NCBI RefSeq assembly: GCF_900182635.1
Contig: NZ_FXTD01000008.1
Span: 123,459-187,458 of the forward strand
DNA length: 64,000 bases
Source of the DNA: Halorubrum cibi
GTDB taxonomy: Archaea; Halobacteriota; Halobacteria; Halobacteriales; Haloferacaceae
Reading direction: 5' to 3'
The translations under genes were made by a program, and so were the position numbers. Of the stretch, positions 20,881-30,247 are shown piece by piece; positions within the stretch are counted from its first letter, which is position 1, and each line of letters opens with the position of its first letter. The notes under the pieces were generated by a model. It was given only the letters and a program-made list of their open reading frames with translations, was not told where the DNA came from and searched no databases.

Positions 20881-21224
20881 CACTGATCACCCGACAGGTT
20901 CTCGACGACGACGTGTGATTTCGTCTTCGAGAGCGGTCGCGTCTCCGCGATCGTCACTTCGTCACCTTCCTCGAGCGGCTCGAGCACGCCCGGCACGTGT
21001 GCCGGGATGCGCGAGCGACGCTTCATGTACCGGTCGTATTTCGGTACGAACACGTCGTATTCTCGCTCGACGATGACGGTCTTTTCCATATCCGTCGACA
21101 CGACCGTCCCCTCTCGGAGCTGGCCGCGGACGGGAAGCTGCCCGTAGAACGGGCACTTCTCGTAGTCGTAATCCTCCGGGTCGTCTGGCTCCGGAGGCAT
21201 GGGTACGTCGATTCCTATCGCCAT
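20880..21224 (-). CDS. rpsQ: 30S ribosomal protein S17
   Basis: A 114-residue archaeal uS17. It has the haloarchaeal N-terminal extension [18 protein letters not shown], then [21 protein letters not shown] and a C-terminal [22 protein letters not shown]. It overlaps RNase P subunit 1 by 10 bp. Confidence 0.96.
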   Translation of the reverse strand: MAIGIDVPMPPEPDDPEDYDYEKCPFYGQLPVRGQLREGTVVSTDMEKTVIVEREYDVFVPKYDRYMKRRSRIPAHVPGVLEPLEEGDEVTIAETRPLSKTKSHVVVENLSGDQ

Positions 21225-21673
21225 TGTGAGACACCTCGTTCGGTGCGTTCGGCGGGCCGGTCCCGCAGCCGCGTGCCATCCACCGTTACGTAGACCGCGT
21301 CTTTGCACTCGCCTCGCCGGCTCGCCGCGTCGGTGTTCGGCACACCGGCCGCGGACGGGCCGGACTGACGGGGGCGGACCCCCGCAGTATCCGACCCGAG
21401 TTGGGACGCGGACCCCGACGACTGGCCGTCGTCGGCGGCTTCATCTGTGCGTGCGGTCGCCTCCTCGACGACCGCGAACTCCAGCGTCGTGCCCGACTTG
21501 GGCACGCGCCTGTCCGTCGCGTTCTCCCCCGATCCCGTCCGCACCACGAGGGTGTTTTCGGTCTCGTACAGCACCCGACCCGCGATCCCGACGTGGGCGT
21601 CGCTGTCGGCGTCGGCCACCCGAACCGGGAGGCCGACGAGTTCGTGCCGTACGAGCGTTTCGGGGGAGATCAT
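21215..21673 (-). CDS. rnp1: RNase P protein component 1 (Rpp29/Pop4)
   Basis: A 152-residue protein subunit of RNase P, which matures tRNA 5' ends. The start MISPETLVRHELVGLPVRVADADSDAHVGIAGRVL and the NTLVVRTG strand match Rpp29. A Ser/Gln/Asp-rich stretch (about 74-120) interrupts the barrel before the closing strand DAVYVTVDGTRL. It is placed between L29 and S17, the conserved archaeal position. Confidence 0.9.
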   Translation of the reverse strand: MISPETLVRHELVGLPVRVADADSDAHVGIAGRVLYETENTLVVRTGSGENATDRRVPKSGTTLEFAVVEEATARTDEAADDGQSSGSASQLGSDTAGVRPRQSGPSAAGVPNTDAASRRGECKDAVYVTVDGTRLRDRPAERTERGVSQWR

Positions 21674-21680
21674 GGGTCGG

Positions 21681-21893
21681 TTACTCGTCGTCGAAGTCGC
21701 CTTCTTCCGCCTGGATCGTCTTGATCCGGGCGATCGTCTTCTTCAGCTCGTTCACGCGGCCGGGGCTCTCGGGCATCCCGCCGGCCGCCTGCTGTGCCTT
21801 CGTGTTGAGGAGCTCGGTCTCGAGCTCCTCGAGTTCGACCTCCCGCTCGGCCGCGGTCATGTCGCGGATCTCGTCGGTGTAGAGGATCGCCAT
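21681..21893 (-). CDS. rpmC: 50S ribosomal protein L29
   Basis: A 70-residue uL29. [39 protein letters not shown] shows the two-helix hairpin; the C-terminal helix is [17 protein letters not shown]. It starts directly after the S3 stop. Confidence 0.96.
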   Translation of the reverse strand: MAILYTDEIRDMTAAEREVELEELETELLNTKAQQAAGGMPESPGRVNELKKTIARIKTIQAEEGDFDDE

Positions 21894-22844
21894 TTACTCG
21901 TCCTCCTCGGCTTCCTCGTCGGCCTCTTCCATCTCGGCGACCAGGTCGGCCGCCTCCGATTCGATCTCCTCGTCGAGCTCGTCGAGCTCATCCGGTTCAT
22001 CGTCGACGTCACCGGTCTCGACCGGCTCCTCCGCGGGGGCGTCCGTCGCCTCCGTCGCGGTCTCGCCCGTCTCCTCGACGACCTCCTCGACGATCTCCTC
22101 GTCGATGACGTCTGCCGGGTCGTCGTCAGGCACGTCGACGTCGTCGTCGTCGGCCCCTGCGTCCGGGACCTCCTCGGGCTCCTCCTCTAAGAGTGCCTCG
22201 ACACCCTCGTCGCCGGCCGCGTCGGCCTGGTCGACCTCCGGGACCTCGGCGTCCTCGCGGACGTCGAAGTCGTCGGGCAGCTTCGCGCCCGGCGGGATGA
22301 TCTTGACGTTGACGCCGATGGTGCCGAGCTTCATCACCGCGACGCCTTGGCCGTGGTCGACGACCTCCTGGGCGGGCTCGCCGTTGTGCTTGATGTAGCC
22401 GCGGTTGAACTTCTCGACGCGCGAGCGCGCCCCGGTGACCTTTCCGGAGAGGACGATCTCGGCGCCGAGCGCGCCCGCGTCCATGATCCGGTCGATCGTG
22501 GTGTGGCCCGCCTTCCGGAAGTACCAGCCGCGCTCGAGCGCGTTCGCGAGCCGGTCCGCGACGATCTGAGCGTTCAGGTCGGGCTCGTCGACCTCCTGAA
22601 CGTCGATCTGCGGGTCGTCCATGTCGAAGCGGTCCTCGAGCTCGGTGGTGATCTTGCGGATGTTCTTCCCGCCCTTCCCGATCACCATGCCGGGCTTTTC
22701 CGCCTTCAGGACGATCTGCGTGCCCATCGGTGTCTTGGCGACGTCCATGCCGCCGTAGCCGGCTCGGCCGAGCTCGTCCGCGAAGAACTCGTTGATCTGT
22801 GAACGGCGAAGGCCGTCCTCGATGAATTGGTGTTCGTCAGCCAT
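21894..22844 (-). CDS. rpsC: 30S ribosomal protein S3 with long acidic tail
   Basis: A 316-residue uS3. It has a KH domain ([20 protein letters not shown], about 49-68) and a C-terminal S3 domain ([35 protein letters not shown]). From about residue 215 the protein becomes a roughly 100-residue acidic tail of Glu/Asp with Ala and Val, a halophilic extension that makes it longer than other archaeal S3. It overlaps L22 by 1 bp. Confidence 0.96.
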   Translation of the reverse strand: MADEHQFIEDGLRRSQINEFFADELGRAGYGGMDVAKTPMGTQIVLKAEKPGMVIGKGGKNIRKITTELEDRFDMDDPQIDVQEVDEPDLNAQIVADRLANALERGWYFRKAGHTTIDRIMDAGALGAEIVLSGKVTGARSRVEKFNRGYIKHNGEPAQEVVDHGQGVAVMKLGTIGVNVKIIPPGAKLPDDFDVREDAEVPEVDQADAAGDEGVEALLEEEPEEVPDAGADDDDVDVPDDDPADVIDEEIVEEVVEETGETATEATDAPAEEPVETGDVDDEPDELDELDEEIESEAADLVAEMEEADEEAEEDE

Positions 22845-23308
22845 TAGTTCTCAGCCTCCGGCTCCTCGATGATCAGTTCGACGTCCGCGAGCGTGGTGTT
22901 CCACTGGGTCGCCCCCGCGGCGCGCGGGTTCCGACCGGGTCGCTCGCCCACCTTGTGGGGCGCGACGTGTTTGATCACCATCTCCTCGCCGTCGAACCCC
23001 TGCTCGTCGGCGTTGTGCTTGACGTTCTCCAGGAGCTTCAGGAAGTCCTTGGCGGCCTTCGCGGGGTACCGACCCGCGTCCCAGCCGTCGATGTCGGATC
23101 GGTGGCCCGCGCCGGCGTTGTGCTGGCGCATCGGCACCGAGGTCTCCTCGTCGATGACTTCCCGGAGGAACTCCTCTGCGTCGGCGACCGTCTCGCCTTT
23201 GATCTCCCTGGAGATCTCCTTGCTGTCCTTCACGCTGATGGGCCGGTCGCGGAGCATCCCCTTGGCGGTGGTCTCCGGGTCGGCCTCGACGCTGTAGTTG
23301 ATTCCCAT
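22844..23308 (-). CDS. rplV: 50S ribosomal protein L22
   Basis: A 154-residue archaeal uL22 lining the exit tunnel. It has [24 protein letters not shown] and the loop region [36 protein letters not shown] blocks. The C-terminal [21 protein letters not shown] is diagnostic. Gap to S19 is 3 bp. Confidence 0.96.
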   Translation of the reverse strand: MGINYSVEADPETTAKGMLRDRPISVKDSKEISREIKGETVADAEEFLREVIDEETSVPMRQHNAGAGHRSDIDGWDAGRYPAKAAKDFLKLLENVKHNADEQGFDGEEMVIKHVAPHKVGERPGRNPRAAGATQWNTTLADVELIIEEPEAEN

Positions 23309-23311
23309 GGG

Positions 23312-23737
23312 TTACTTGAGGGGCACGAACTTCGAGGACCGGGTCGCGCCGATGCCGGCCTGACCGTGTTCGACGGTGCTTCGGGTCTGATGGAACTCGC
23401 CCAGGTAGTGGCCGATCATCTCGGGTTCGACCTGGACGCGCTCGAAGCTGTGTCCGTTGTACACGGAGAACGTGACGCCGACGAACTCCGGAAGGATCGG
23501 CATGTCGCGCAGATGCGTCCGGATCGGGTCGTCGGCGGTCGTCTCCTTGTCACGGCTTCGAGCCTTCTCGAGAAGCTTCTCCTTCTCGACGCTCAGCCCT
23601 CGCGTGATGCTTCGCCGCAGTCGTGCGGGGAGCAGTTCCGCGACCTCCTCTACGTCCATCTCCTGCAGCTCGTCGAGCGAGTGACCGCGGTAGGCGAACT
23701 CCTCGCCCTCGCGGCCGGTGCGGTATTCGGAACTCAT
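23312..23737 (-). CDS. rpsS: 30S ribosomal protein S19
   Basis: A 141-residue archaeal uS19. The N-terminal extension ([31 protein letters not shown]) precedes the core, which ends [20 protein letters not shown]. The ATG overlaps the L2 stop by 4 bp. Confidence 0.96.
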   Translation of the reverse strand: MSSEYRTGREGEEFAYRGHSLDELQEMDVEEVAELLPARLRRSITRGLSVEKEKLLEKARSRDKETTADDPIRTHLRDMPILPEFVGVTFSVYNGHSFERVQVEPEMIGHYLGEFHQTRSTVEHGQAGIGATRSSKFVPLK

Positions 23738-24456
23738 TTGTTGCTACCTCGTCCGGTCCGTTTGGATGCGATGTCCCCGACCTTGCGTCCCGGCGGGGCG
23801 TCCCGCGAGACCGACTTCGGCTGGCCGGGGTGTTGGCGACCGCCCCCGCCGAAGGGGTGGTCGACGGCGTTCATCGCGACGCCGCGTACGCGCGGGTATT
23901 TGGTCCCGCGCGCCTTCATCTTGTGGTGTTTGTTGCCGGCCTTGACGAACGGCTTCTCCGTCCGCCCGCCGCCAGCGACCACGCCGATCGTGGCGCGGCA
24001 CTGCGGGTCGAGCCGCTTCACTTCCCCGCTCGGAAGCTGGACGACCGCGACGTCGCGGTCGTGGGTGAGAAGCGTCGCCGAGACGCCCGAGGCGCGGGCG
24101 AACTTCCCGCCGTCGCCGCGGTTGCTCTCGACGTTACAGACGGGGACCCCCTCGGGGATCTCCGCCAGCGGGAGCGTGTTGCCCGGCTTGATCTCCGCCG
24201 AGACGCCCACCTGGATCGTCTCGCCCACGCGCACGCCCTCCGGCGCGAGCACGAGCCGCCGGTCGTCGTCGTCGAACTCGACCTCCGCGAGCGGCGCGGA
24301 ACGCGCCGGGTCGTGTTCGATCCCGACGATCTCGCCGGTGATCAGGTCGGTGTCCTCGAGCGTCTTGTGCGACAGTTCCGCCTTGTAGCGGTGGGAGGGG
24401 GCCCGGAACGTCGGGCCGCCGCGTCCTCGCCGCTGTCCTTGGATTCGTCGTCCCAT
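23734..24456 (-). CDS. rplB: 50S ribosomal protein L2
   Basis: A 240-residue archaeal uL2, near the peptidyl transferase centre. It begins [31 protein letters not shown]. The C-terminal [21 protein letters not shown] contains the conserved catalytic-site-proximal His. It sits 2 bp after L23. Confidence 0.97.
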   Translation of the reverse strand: MGRRIQGQRRGRGGPTFRAPSHRYKAELSHKTLEDTDLITGEIVGIEHDPARSAPLAEVEFDDDDRRLVLAPEGVRVGETIQVGVSAEIKPGNTLPLAEIPEGVPVCNVESNRGDGGKFARASGVSATLLTHDRDVAVVQLPSGEVKRLDPQCRATIGVVAGGGRTEKPFVKAGNKHHKMKARGTKYPRVRGVAMNAVDHPFGGGGRQHPGQPKSVSRDAPPGRKVGDIASKRTGRGSNK

Positions 24457-24458
24457 CG

Positions 24459-24713
24459 TCAGAACACCCCGATCCGGGAGGCGACGTCGGTCGCGTCGTC
24501 CTCCTCGGAGAGCGTGACGGTCGCCTTCTTCTTGCCTTTCGACGTCACCTGCGTGTTCACGTCGGTGACGGTGACGTCGTACCGCTCGGAGACCTCGTCG
24601 CGGATCGCCGGTTTCGTCGCGTCGACGTCGACCAAGAACAGCAGCTTGTTCTTGAAGTCCATCTCGTTCATGGCCTGCTCGGTCACGAGCGGGTGTTCGA
24701 TGAGCGAGCTCAT
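24459..24713 (-). CDS. rplW: 50S ribosomal protein L23
   Basis: An 84-residue archaeal uL23. MSSLIEHPLVTEQAMNEMDFKNKLLFLVD opens it, with VTVTDVNTQVTSKGKKKATVTL as the second half. The ATG overlaps the L4 stop by 4 bp. Confidence 0.96.
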   Translation of the reverse strand: MSSLIEHPLVTEQAMNEMDFKNKLLFLVDVDATKPAIRDEVSERYDVTVTDVNTQVTSKGKKKATVTLSEEDDATDVASRIGVF

Positions 24714-25456
24714 CGGTCGGCCACCTCCTCGATCGCCGACTCGGTCCACAGCGTGAGCCGACCCGGGTGCGTGCCGGGCGCGAGGTCCTCTGCGTTGACC
24801 TCGCCGGCGGTCGCGACGTCGACGCCCGCGAGGTTGCGGGCGGCGCGCGACGGTTCCTCGCTCGTGACGACGAGCACGGACTTCGGCTGGCTGTACTTGC
24901 GACCGCGGGTCTTCCCGCGGCCGGCTCGGACGGAGCGACCCTCGTCGGCGCGCTCGACGTCGGCGTCGACGCCGACGGCCTCGAGGACGCCCAGGGCCTC
25001 CTGAGTCTTCTCGAGGTCCTCGAACTCGTCGCTCACGACGAGCGGGAGGTCCAGGTCGTCGTCGAACGCGTGACCGCGCTCGGCGACGAGCTCGGCGTCG
25101 GCGGTGGCCGCGATGGCCGACTGAACCGCGAGCTGGCGCTCCTTGTCGTTCAGTTTCTTCGTCTGGTCCTTCTCGGCCTTCGGGGGGTGCGCGGCGCGGC
25201 CCGACACCGCGTGCGGGACGCGGCGGGCGACGTTCTCGGAGCGCGGGACGTGAGCGAGCCCGCGCCCGGAGCCGAACGACTCCGCGGGGGTTCGCAGTCC
25301 GGCGAACTCGTCGGCCCCGTAGGCCTGTTTCCGGTTAGCCTGTGCGGCGCTGACCGCCCGACCGATGAGGTCCGGTCGGAACGCGGTCTCGAAGATCGCC
25401 GGCAGCTCGACGCTGCCCGCGTCCCCGCCGTCCAGGTCGTGTACTGTTGCGTTCAT
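24710..25456 (-). CDS. rpl4: 50S ribosomal protein L4
   Basis: A 248-residue archaeal uL4 (L1e type). It starts MNATVHDLDGGDAGSVELP and contains AQANRKQAYGADEFAG, GSGRGLAHVPR and a long C-terminal region ending in a helix. It is 3 bp from L3. Confidence 0.96.
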   Translation of the reverse strand: MNATVHDLDGGDAGSVELPAIFETAFRPDLIGRAVSAAQANRKQAYGADEFAGLRTPAESFGSGRGLAHVPRSENVARRVPHAVSGRAAHPPKAEKDQTKKLNDKERQLAVQSAIAATADAELVAERGHAFDDDLDLPLVVSDEFEDLEKTQEALGVLEAVGVDADVERADEGRSVRAGRGKTRGRKYSQPKSVLVVTSEEPSRAARNLAGVDVATAGEVNAEDLAPGTHPGRLTLWTESAIEEVADR

Positions 25457-25459
25457 GGA

Positions 25460-26476
25460 TTATCCCTGGTTGGATGCGGTGGATACGTACCGGACCTCGG
25501 GGTCGAGGCGCGGCTGGTCGTTCGGCCGGATGGCCGGGCGGAAGCGAAGCAGGCGCTTGTCCGGCCCCGGCAGCGAGCCCTTGATGAGCGCGTACTCGCC
25601 GTCGACCTCGCCGTAGTTGACGAAGCCGCCGTCGACGGAGGCGTCGTCGCCCTCGCCGAAGTCGATGAGGCGCTTGTTGAGCTCGGTGCGCTGGTGGTAG
25701 CCGGTCTGGCCCTGCTGGGGGACGGTGGAGCGCACGCGGGAGGGGTTCCACGGACCGAGGTTGCCGATCCGACGCCGCCATCCCTGGCGGGCGTGTTTGC
25801 CCTTCCGCTTTTGAACGCCCCAGCGCTTGACGGGACCCTGCGTCCCCTTCCCCTTCGTGACGCCGGAGACGTCGGTGTACTGTCCGGCGCGGAAGACGTC
25901 GCCGAACTCGTGGGCACCGCCGTCCGCGACGAGCTCGAGCGCGAAGTCGGCGCGCTCCTCGAGGGAGCCGCCGCCGACGCGCGTCTCCATCACGTCGGGC
26001 TCCTTCTTCGGCACGTTCGCGAGCTCCGAGGGGTTCGTGTGGGTGATGACGCGGACGTCATCGACCACGTCGTCCTCGAGCAGTTCCTCGAGTTCCGTTC
26101 GGTCCTCCTCGAAGGTGTCTTCGGCCGGCAGGTCGAGCGCGCGGTCGAGCTCCTCGTGGAACTCGGTCGCCCAGACCTCGGCAACCGGCTTCTGTCCGTA
26201 CGGCGTGTTCTCGTAGGCTCGCACGGCGACGGCGTGCATCGGCGGCGTCTCCACCACCGTGACGGGGACGGACTCCTCCATCCCCTCACGCGGCGAGTCC
26301 GCCTCGTCGTTGACCATCATGACGTGGGTCATCCCGGCCTTGTAGCCGGCGAAGCCCTGCAGTGCGGGCGCTCCGTCGTCGTCTGGCCACGAGCGGATGC
26401 GCGGTACCTCGCTGTCCGCGCGGGTGCGTGGGCCGTAGCCCAGCGAGCCTTTTCGTGGTCGGCTTGGTTGTGGCAT
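25460..26476 (-). CDS. rplC: 50S ribosomal protein L3
   Basis: A 338-residue archaeal uL3. It opens MPQPSRPRKGSLGYGPR and contains FAGYKAGMTHVMMV, DVSGVTKGKGTQGPVKRWGVQKRKGKHARQG and GNLGPWNPSRVRSTVPQQGQTGYHQRTELNK (the tip near the peptidyl transferase centre). It is the first ribosomal protein of the cluster, 4 bp after the SPOUT methyltransferase. Confidence 0.97.
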   Translation of the reverse strand: MPQPSRPRKGSLGYGPRTRADSEVPRIRSWPDDDGAPALQGFAGYKAGMTHVMMVNDEADSPREGMEESVPVTVVETPPMHAVAVRAYENTPYGQKPVAEVWATEFHEELDRALDLPAEDTFEEDRTELEELLEDDVVDDVRVITHTNPSELANVPKKEPDVMETRVGGGSLEERADFALELVADGGAHEFGDVFRAGQYTDVSGVTKGKGTQGPVKRWGVQKRKGKHARQGWRRRIGNLGPWNPSRVRSTVPQQGQTGYHQRTELNKRLIDFGEGDDASVDGGFVNYGEVDGEYALIKGSLPGPDKRLLRFRPAIRPNDQPRLDPEVRYVSTASNQG

Positions 26477-26480
26477 GTGT

Positions 26481-27347
26481 TTACTCCGTGAGTGTGAGCG
26501 AGCCGAGGGTCGCGAACAGAGCCTCCTCCGTTCGGACTACCCCGCTGCCCTGTGCCGGGATCGTGTTCAGCCAGAGGTCGAACCCCGGATCGGGTTCGAC
26601 TCGGCGGCCGTCGGCGACGGCCGCCCGAACGTCCTCGGGCGAGAGCCCGAGCATCTCCGGAAGCCCCCGTTCCGGCGCGCCGAAGGCGACGGTGTATCCG
26701 CCGGCCTCCCGCGCGTCGACGACGAGTTCGCCGAGCCGCGAGACGGAGAGTTCCTCCCCGTGTCGCGACGTGGCGACGGCGACGTCGTCGCCGGCGAGCG
26801 CTTCCGATAGGTCCGCACCCACGACCTGGAAGCCGACCTCGGGCTTCCCGGTGATGCGGGCGCGGACCGGTTCTCTCGAAGAGACCCTGATGGTGACGCG
26901 CTCCCCCCGCTCGACCTCAATTCCGGAGGGGACGAGCAGAGAGATCGGGTGTTCCTCCAGCGAGGAATTGACCCGGACGCGGCCTTCAGGTCCGACCTCG
27001 GTCACGAGTCCCTGTGTTGTCGACTCGTCCCCGTTCGGGGGCGAGCCGGTCCGCCACGGCACGCGAAGCGGCGGCAGCACGCCGACGTACCGGAGTTCCT
27101 CGCGTTCGCCCCAGAGGTCCTTTCGGAGCTCCGGGGGCGTCGCGGCGTACCCCAGCACGGCACGGACGTACTCCCCGCCCCGGTCCCGTTCGCCCTCCCG
27201 GTCGGGGAAGACGACGAGCCGGTCCGCCCGGAACACCGCCGCCGCACGGGCGACGTAGCCGAGTTTGCGAGTCGCCTCGCGATCGTCCTCGGCTTCCCGG
27301 ACGACCGAAGACGGAACACAGATCGTGAGTCCGTCTTCGGTGCGCAT
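26481..27347 (-). CDS. SPOUT-family RNA methyltransferase (DUF171 type)
   Basis: A 288-residue putative RNA methyltransferase, related to proteins proposed to make N3-methyluridine. The N-terminal part (CVPSSVVREAEDDREATRKLGYVARAAAVFRADRLVVF) is the SPOUT-like half, an OB-like insertion follows (VTEVGPEGRVRVNSS), and the C-terminal knot-like part reads VAFGAPERGLPEMLGL with LNTIPAQGSGVVRTEEAL. It is the first gene of the S10/spc operon, as in many archaea, which suggests an rRNA target. Confidence 0.85.
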   Translation of the reverse strand: MRTEDGLTICVPSSVVREAEDDREATRKLGYVARAAAVFRADRLVVFPDREGERDRGGEYVRAVLGYAATPPELRKDLWGEREELRYVGVLPPLRVPWRTGSPPNGDESTTQGLVTEVGPEGRVRVNSSLEEHPISLLVPSGIEVERGERVTIRVSSREPVRARITGKPEVGFQVVGADLSEALAGDDVAVATSRHGEELSVSRLGELVVDAREAGGYTVAFGAPERGLPEMLGLSPEDVRAAVADGRRVEPDPGFDLWLNTIPAQGSGVVRTEEALFATLGSLTLTE

Positions 27348-27383
27348 CGTGGCGAGACTGTACTCCTGATTCCGGACGACGGA

Positions 27384-27393
27384 GTAAAAGGAT
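27384..27393 (-). promoter_or_regulatory. TATA-like element before the S10/spc operon
   Basis: On the minus strand the stretch CTATCCTTTTACTCC lies about 40 bp upstream of the SPOUT methyltransferase ATG at 27347. The TTTTAC core is in the right place for a TATA box giving a short leader of about 15 nt. This is the only obvious basal element before the 25-gene operon; the call rests on composition and spacing. Confidence 0.35.
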
Positions 27394-27463
27394 AGCGGTC
27401 CGGTTTCGGGATTGTGGGGCGTTCACACGGGTCTATCCGGGCGATCCGGGAGTGACCGCCGCC

Positions 27464-28651
27464 CTAGTCGAACCCGCTCACCAGCGTGACGACCCACTGC
27501 GCGGGGTCGCGCTCCGCGCGCACCTCCACGCGAGTCACCCACTTCACCCACTGGAACCCTCGACGACCGGGCGCGACGAGACGCGCGGGCGCGCCGTGGC
27601 CGTGAGAGATCCGGTCACCGCCGACGCGGGTCGCGAGCAGGGCGTCCTCGGCCTCCGCGAGCGGGAGCGTCCACCGGTACCCCGTGACGGAGACGAACCG
27701 GACGTACGCCGGCTCTCGACCGTCGGAGACTCCGTCGTCCTCCGTCCCGTCGCTTCCCTTCGCCCCGTCGCCTCCTCCTACCTCGTCGTCCCCCTCCGCC
27801 CGGCCGCTCCCCTCCGCCCCGCCGGCCGCCGCGATCAGGTCGCCGACCCGCACGCCGCCCCACTCTTGAACCGTGTACCAGCCGCTCGTACAGTCGAGCA
27901 GGGCCGAGGTCTCATCGCCGCCGACGTGCTCGAGGTCGTCCGCGGCGAACTCCCGCGGCTCCGCGACGAGCCCCGTCACCGAGAGCCGGTAGCTCGCCCG
28001 GTCGATCGGGTCCGGGTCGTCGGCGACCCAGGAGGTGACCGGAACCGCGCCGTTCCCCTCTCCCTGGCGCGGCTGTGACCCGGTGAACCGGCGGTCCACG
28101 CCGGGTGTCGAGAGCAGCCGGTTCGCGCCCTGCTGGAGCCGGTAGACGATCGCGCCCGCGATCAACAGTAATCCGTACCGGATCGCGGTCCGCCGCCCCT
28201 CGAAATCGACTCGCCTCGGCGGCCGGAACCGGCTCGCGGCGTGGGCGGCGACGAGGGGGACGAGCGCCAGCCCGAAGCCGACGTGGACGGAAAGCAGCGT
28301 CCAGTAGGAGAGCCGGACGTCGAGCCCGAACACCCAGACGACCCCCGTCGAGACCGTTCCGACCGCGGCGACAAGCGTCAGGACCGAGAGGGCGGTCGAC
28401 CGCCGCCACAGCGTCCGGTCGGTCAGGCGGTGTCCCACCCGGGCGAGCTTCCAGCCGAGGAGGACGACGATCGCGAGCCCGAGCGCGCGGTGGAGCCAGA
28501 AGACCGGCCAGCCGGCGGGGGTCCCGACGGTGAAGGAGACCAGTCCGGTGACCGTCTCCGCCAGGACGACGACGAGGAGCGACCAGTCGACGATCCGCGG
28601 CGGCGGCTCGAGGCGGTCGAGGGCTCCCGAGAGCGTGCCACGAACCCCCAT
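27464..28651 (-). CDS. Membrane-anchored molybdopterin-dependent oxidoreductase
   Basis: A 395-residue sulfite-oxidase-family protein. The N-terminal ~180 residues carry five hydrophobic segments with His residues (VFWLHRALGL, LLSVHVGFGLA, VAAHAAS), resembling a cytochrome b561-like module. The C-terminal oxidoreductase domain has the Mo-ligand cysteine in LLDCTSGWYTVQEWGGV and SHGHGAPARLVAPGRRGFQWVKWV. A Gly/Asp-rich linker (about 290-320) interrupts the domain. An ATG nine codons upstream (28678) is an alternative start. Substrate unknown. Confidence 0.82.
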   Translation of the reverse strand: MGVRGTLSGALDRLEPPPRIVDWSLLVVVLAETVTGLVSFTVGTPAGWPVFWLHRALGLAIVVLLGWKLARVGHRLTDRTLWRRSTALSVLTLVAAVGTVSTGVVWVFGLDVRLSYWTLLSVHVGFGLALVPLVAAHAASRFRPPRRVDFEGRRTAIRYGLLLIAGAIVYRLQQGANRLLSTPGVDRRFTGSQPRQGEGNGAVPVTSWVADDPDPIDRASYRLSVTGLVAEPREFAADDLEHVGGDETSALLDCTSGWYTVQEWGGVRVGDLIAAAGGAEGSGRAEGDDEVGGGDGAKGSDGTEDDGVSDGREPAYVRFVSVTGYRWTLPLAEAEDALLATRVGGDRISHGHGAPARLVAPGRRGFQWVKWVTRVEVRAERDPAQWVVTLVSGFD

Positions 28652-28733
28652 GGGATCTCCTCGGTGCGAGAGCGACATAGGGCTGACGGGGGGTTACGGA
28701 CTGCGGGATTCCGGATCCCGGTCCCCGCTGGGC

Positions 28734-29492
28734 TCACTCCTCGAGCAGGTATCGGAACGCCTGGAGGTGGTTCTCACCGCTCTCCGTGACCGAGACGTAC
28801 TGGTACTTGGAGTGTTCCTCGATCTCGATGAACCCGCGGCTTTCGAGGGGATCGACGATCCGCGCGTTGAGCCGTCGGTAGTAGCCCCGGTCGGGGTTCT
28901 GGACGCCCTCCGCGTCGTACCGCTCCACGAACGGGAGCCCCTCGCGGCGGCCGTACTCGATGAGCTCCCGCTTCGTGACGGACCCCTCGCGGTCGACGTG
29001 ATCGAGGACCGCGACGTGTTCGCGCTTCGGCTCCTCGATGTGGTACTTCGGGAGCGTCTCCGGCGGCTCCGCGCCCGAGGCGACCGGTCGCTCCTCGCCG
29101 CCCGCGTACGTCTCCGCGCGCACGTAGTACGGCACGGCCCCCGTCGCCATACACGCGATCATCCCGCCGATCGCGGTCACCTTCGAGCCGGACGCGAGGT
29201 TGACGTAGACGCTGTGTTCGCGGAAGCGGTTGGCCACCTCCGCGATCGTCCCCAGCGAGCTGTACAGATCGAAGATGTCACACTCGATCGTCTCCGTCCG
29301 GATCCCGGCGTCCCGGATCCGCTCTCTGACCTCCTCGTGATAGGACGGCCGATCGACCCCCTCGTCGTCGGGGTTCGGCTCTAAGAAGAGCGCCTCGTCG
29401 GCGTCGGCGTCGACGACCGGCTCCACGATGCGGTCCTTCTCGTACCCGAGCGGGACGACGTGGATCCGCCTCGGTGCGTCCAGTTTCGCCAT
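28734..29492 (-). CDS. CARF-like sensor / winged-helix regulator (HFX_2341 type)
   Basis: A 252-residue regulator. The N-terminal ~145 residues look like a Rossmann CARF-type domain: IHVVPLGYEKDRIVEPV, a central strand/helix FREHSVYVNLASGSKVTAIGGMIACMATG. The C-terminal part (about 165-252) is a winged helix (KREHVAVLDHVDREGSVTKRELIEYG, LNARIVDPLESRGFIEIE). It resembles the HFX_2341 (DUF6293) family. The nearby region has no CRISPR array or cas genes. A strong inverted repeat lies about 50 bp upstream. Confidence 0.82.
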   Translation of the reverse strand: MAKLDAPRRIHVVPLGYEKDRIVEPVVDADADEALFLEPNPDDEGVDRPSYHEEVRERIRDAGIRTETIECDIFDLYSSLGTIAEVANRFREHSVYVNLASGSKVTAIGGMIACMATGAVPYYVRAETYAGGEERPVASGAEPPETLPKYHIEEPKREHVAVLDHVDREGSVTKRELIEYGRREGLPFVERYDAEGVQNPDRGYYRRLNARIVDPLESRGFIEIEEHSKYQYVSVTESGENHLQAFRYLLEE

Positions 29493-29540
29493 GTTCGCGA
29501 ATACGGGCCGTAGATATTGATTGTTGTGTCGGTACAGTCG

Positions 29541-29565
29541 ATTATGACGTTTGTGACGTCATAAT
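29541..29565. promoter_or_regulatory. Inverted repeat, operator candidate
   Basis: ATTATGACGT and ACGTCATAAT form a perfect 10-bp inverted repeat around a 5-bp spacer. It lies 49 bp before the minus-strand CARF-like regulator (start 29492) and about 170 bp before the plus-strand winged-helix gene (start 29733). The symmetry and length are typical of a dimeric HTH operator; autoregulation by the adjacent regulator is inferred. Confidence 0.6.
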
Positions 29566-29732
29566 ACCTATCCGACCGCACCTCGTCGCTTCAGAGAGAT
29601 GCTCGTTTCAACGAGAGAGAACGGTCAACCGATCGAGTGGTCTCTCCCCGACCGAGGTCTCTCCCCCGCCGTCGTCGCCCTCGTCGTCGAACACGTCTCG
29701 TCGCGCCGATCGTTCGCCACTGGTCTCGGACG

Positions 29733-30074
29733 ATGACGCTCGAACAACTCTCCCCGCCGCCGGCGGAGTCCGACTCCGACCGGGACCGCCGGACGACCAC
29801 GCTCGAGGAGTCCGACGGCCTCCTCGAGGTCCTCGCGTCGGCGACTGCCCGCGAGGTGATCGCCGTCGTCCGCGAGTCGCCCTCGACGCCCTCCGAGATC
29901 GCCGACGAACTCGACGTCTCGCTTCAGGCGGTCACCTACCACCTGCGCCGGCTCCAGCGCGTCGACCTCATCACGCCCGTCAGGGTGCGATATTCGACGA
30001 AGGGACGCGAGATGAACATCTACGACCTGTCGACCGAGTCGGTGACGATCGATCTCGCGGGGCCGGGAATGTGA
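29733..30074 (+). CDS. ArsR-like winged-helix protein
   Basis: A 113-residue regulator with a central winged helix (EVLASATAREVIAVVRESPSTPSEIADELDVSLQAVTYHLRRLQRVDLI, about 32-80), a wing (RYSTKGREMNIYDLS) and a short C-terminal tail. It lies between the CARF-like regulator and tRNA-Gly. No ligand-binding domain is visible, so the signal is unknown. The start MTLEQLSPPP is chosen because the upstream extension is Arg-rich. Confidence 0.82.
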   Translation: MTLEQLSPPPAESDSDRDRRTTTLEESDGLLEVLASATAREVIAVVRESPSTPSEIADELDVSLQAVTYHLRRLQRVDLITPVRVRYSTKGREMNIYDLSTESVTIDLAGPGM

Positions 30075-30117
30075 CAGGTTTAAGTGTCTCACCGGCGGAG
30101 CGTCTACCGCGAAGCAC

Positions 30118-30188
30118 GCACCGGTAGTGTAGTGGTATCACGCAACCTTGCCATGGTTGCAACCCGAGTTCAAATCTCGGCCGGTGCA
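30118..30188 (+). tRNA. tRNA-Gly (GCC)
   Basis: A 71-nt cloverleaf. The acceptor arms GCACCGG and CCGGTGC pair, the T arm is CCGAG-TTCAAAT-CTCGG, the anticodon stem is CAACC with GGTTG, and the loop TTGCCAT gives anticodon GCC (glycine). CCA is not encoded. A TATA-like GTTTAAGTG lies about 35 bp upstream. A partial copy of its 3' end lies downstream at 30248-30260. Confidence 0.97.
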
Positions 30189-30247
30189 TCTTCTCGCTGC
30201 GCTCGAAGATCCACCGGCCTGACTCCCGCTCGTTTCACTCGCGGGAG

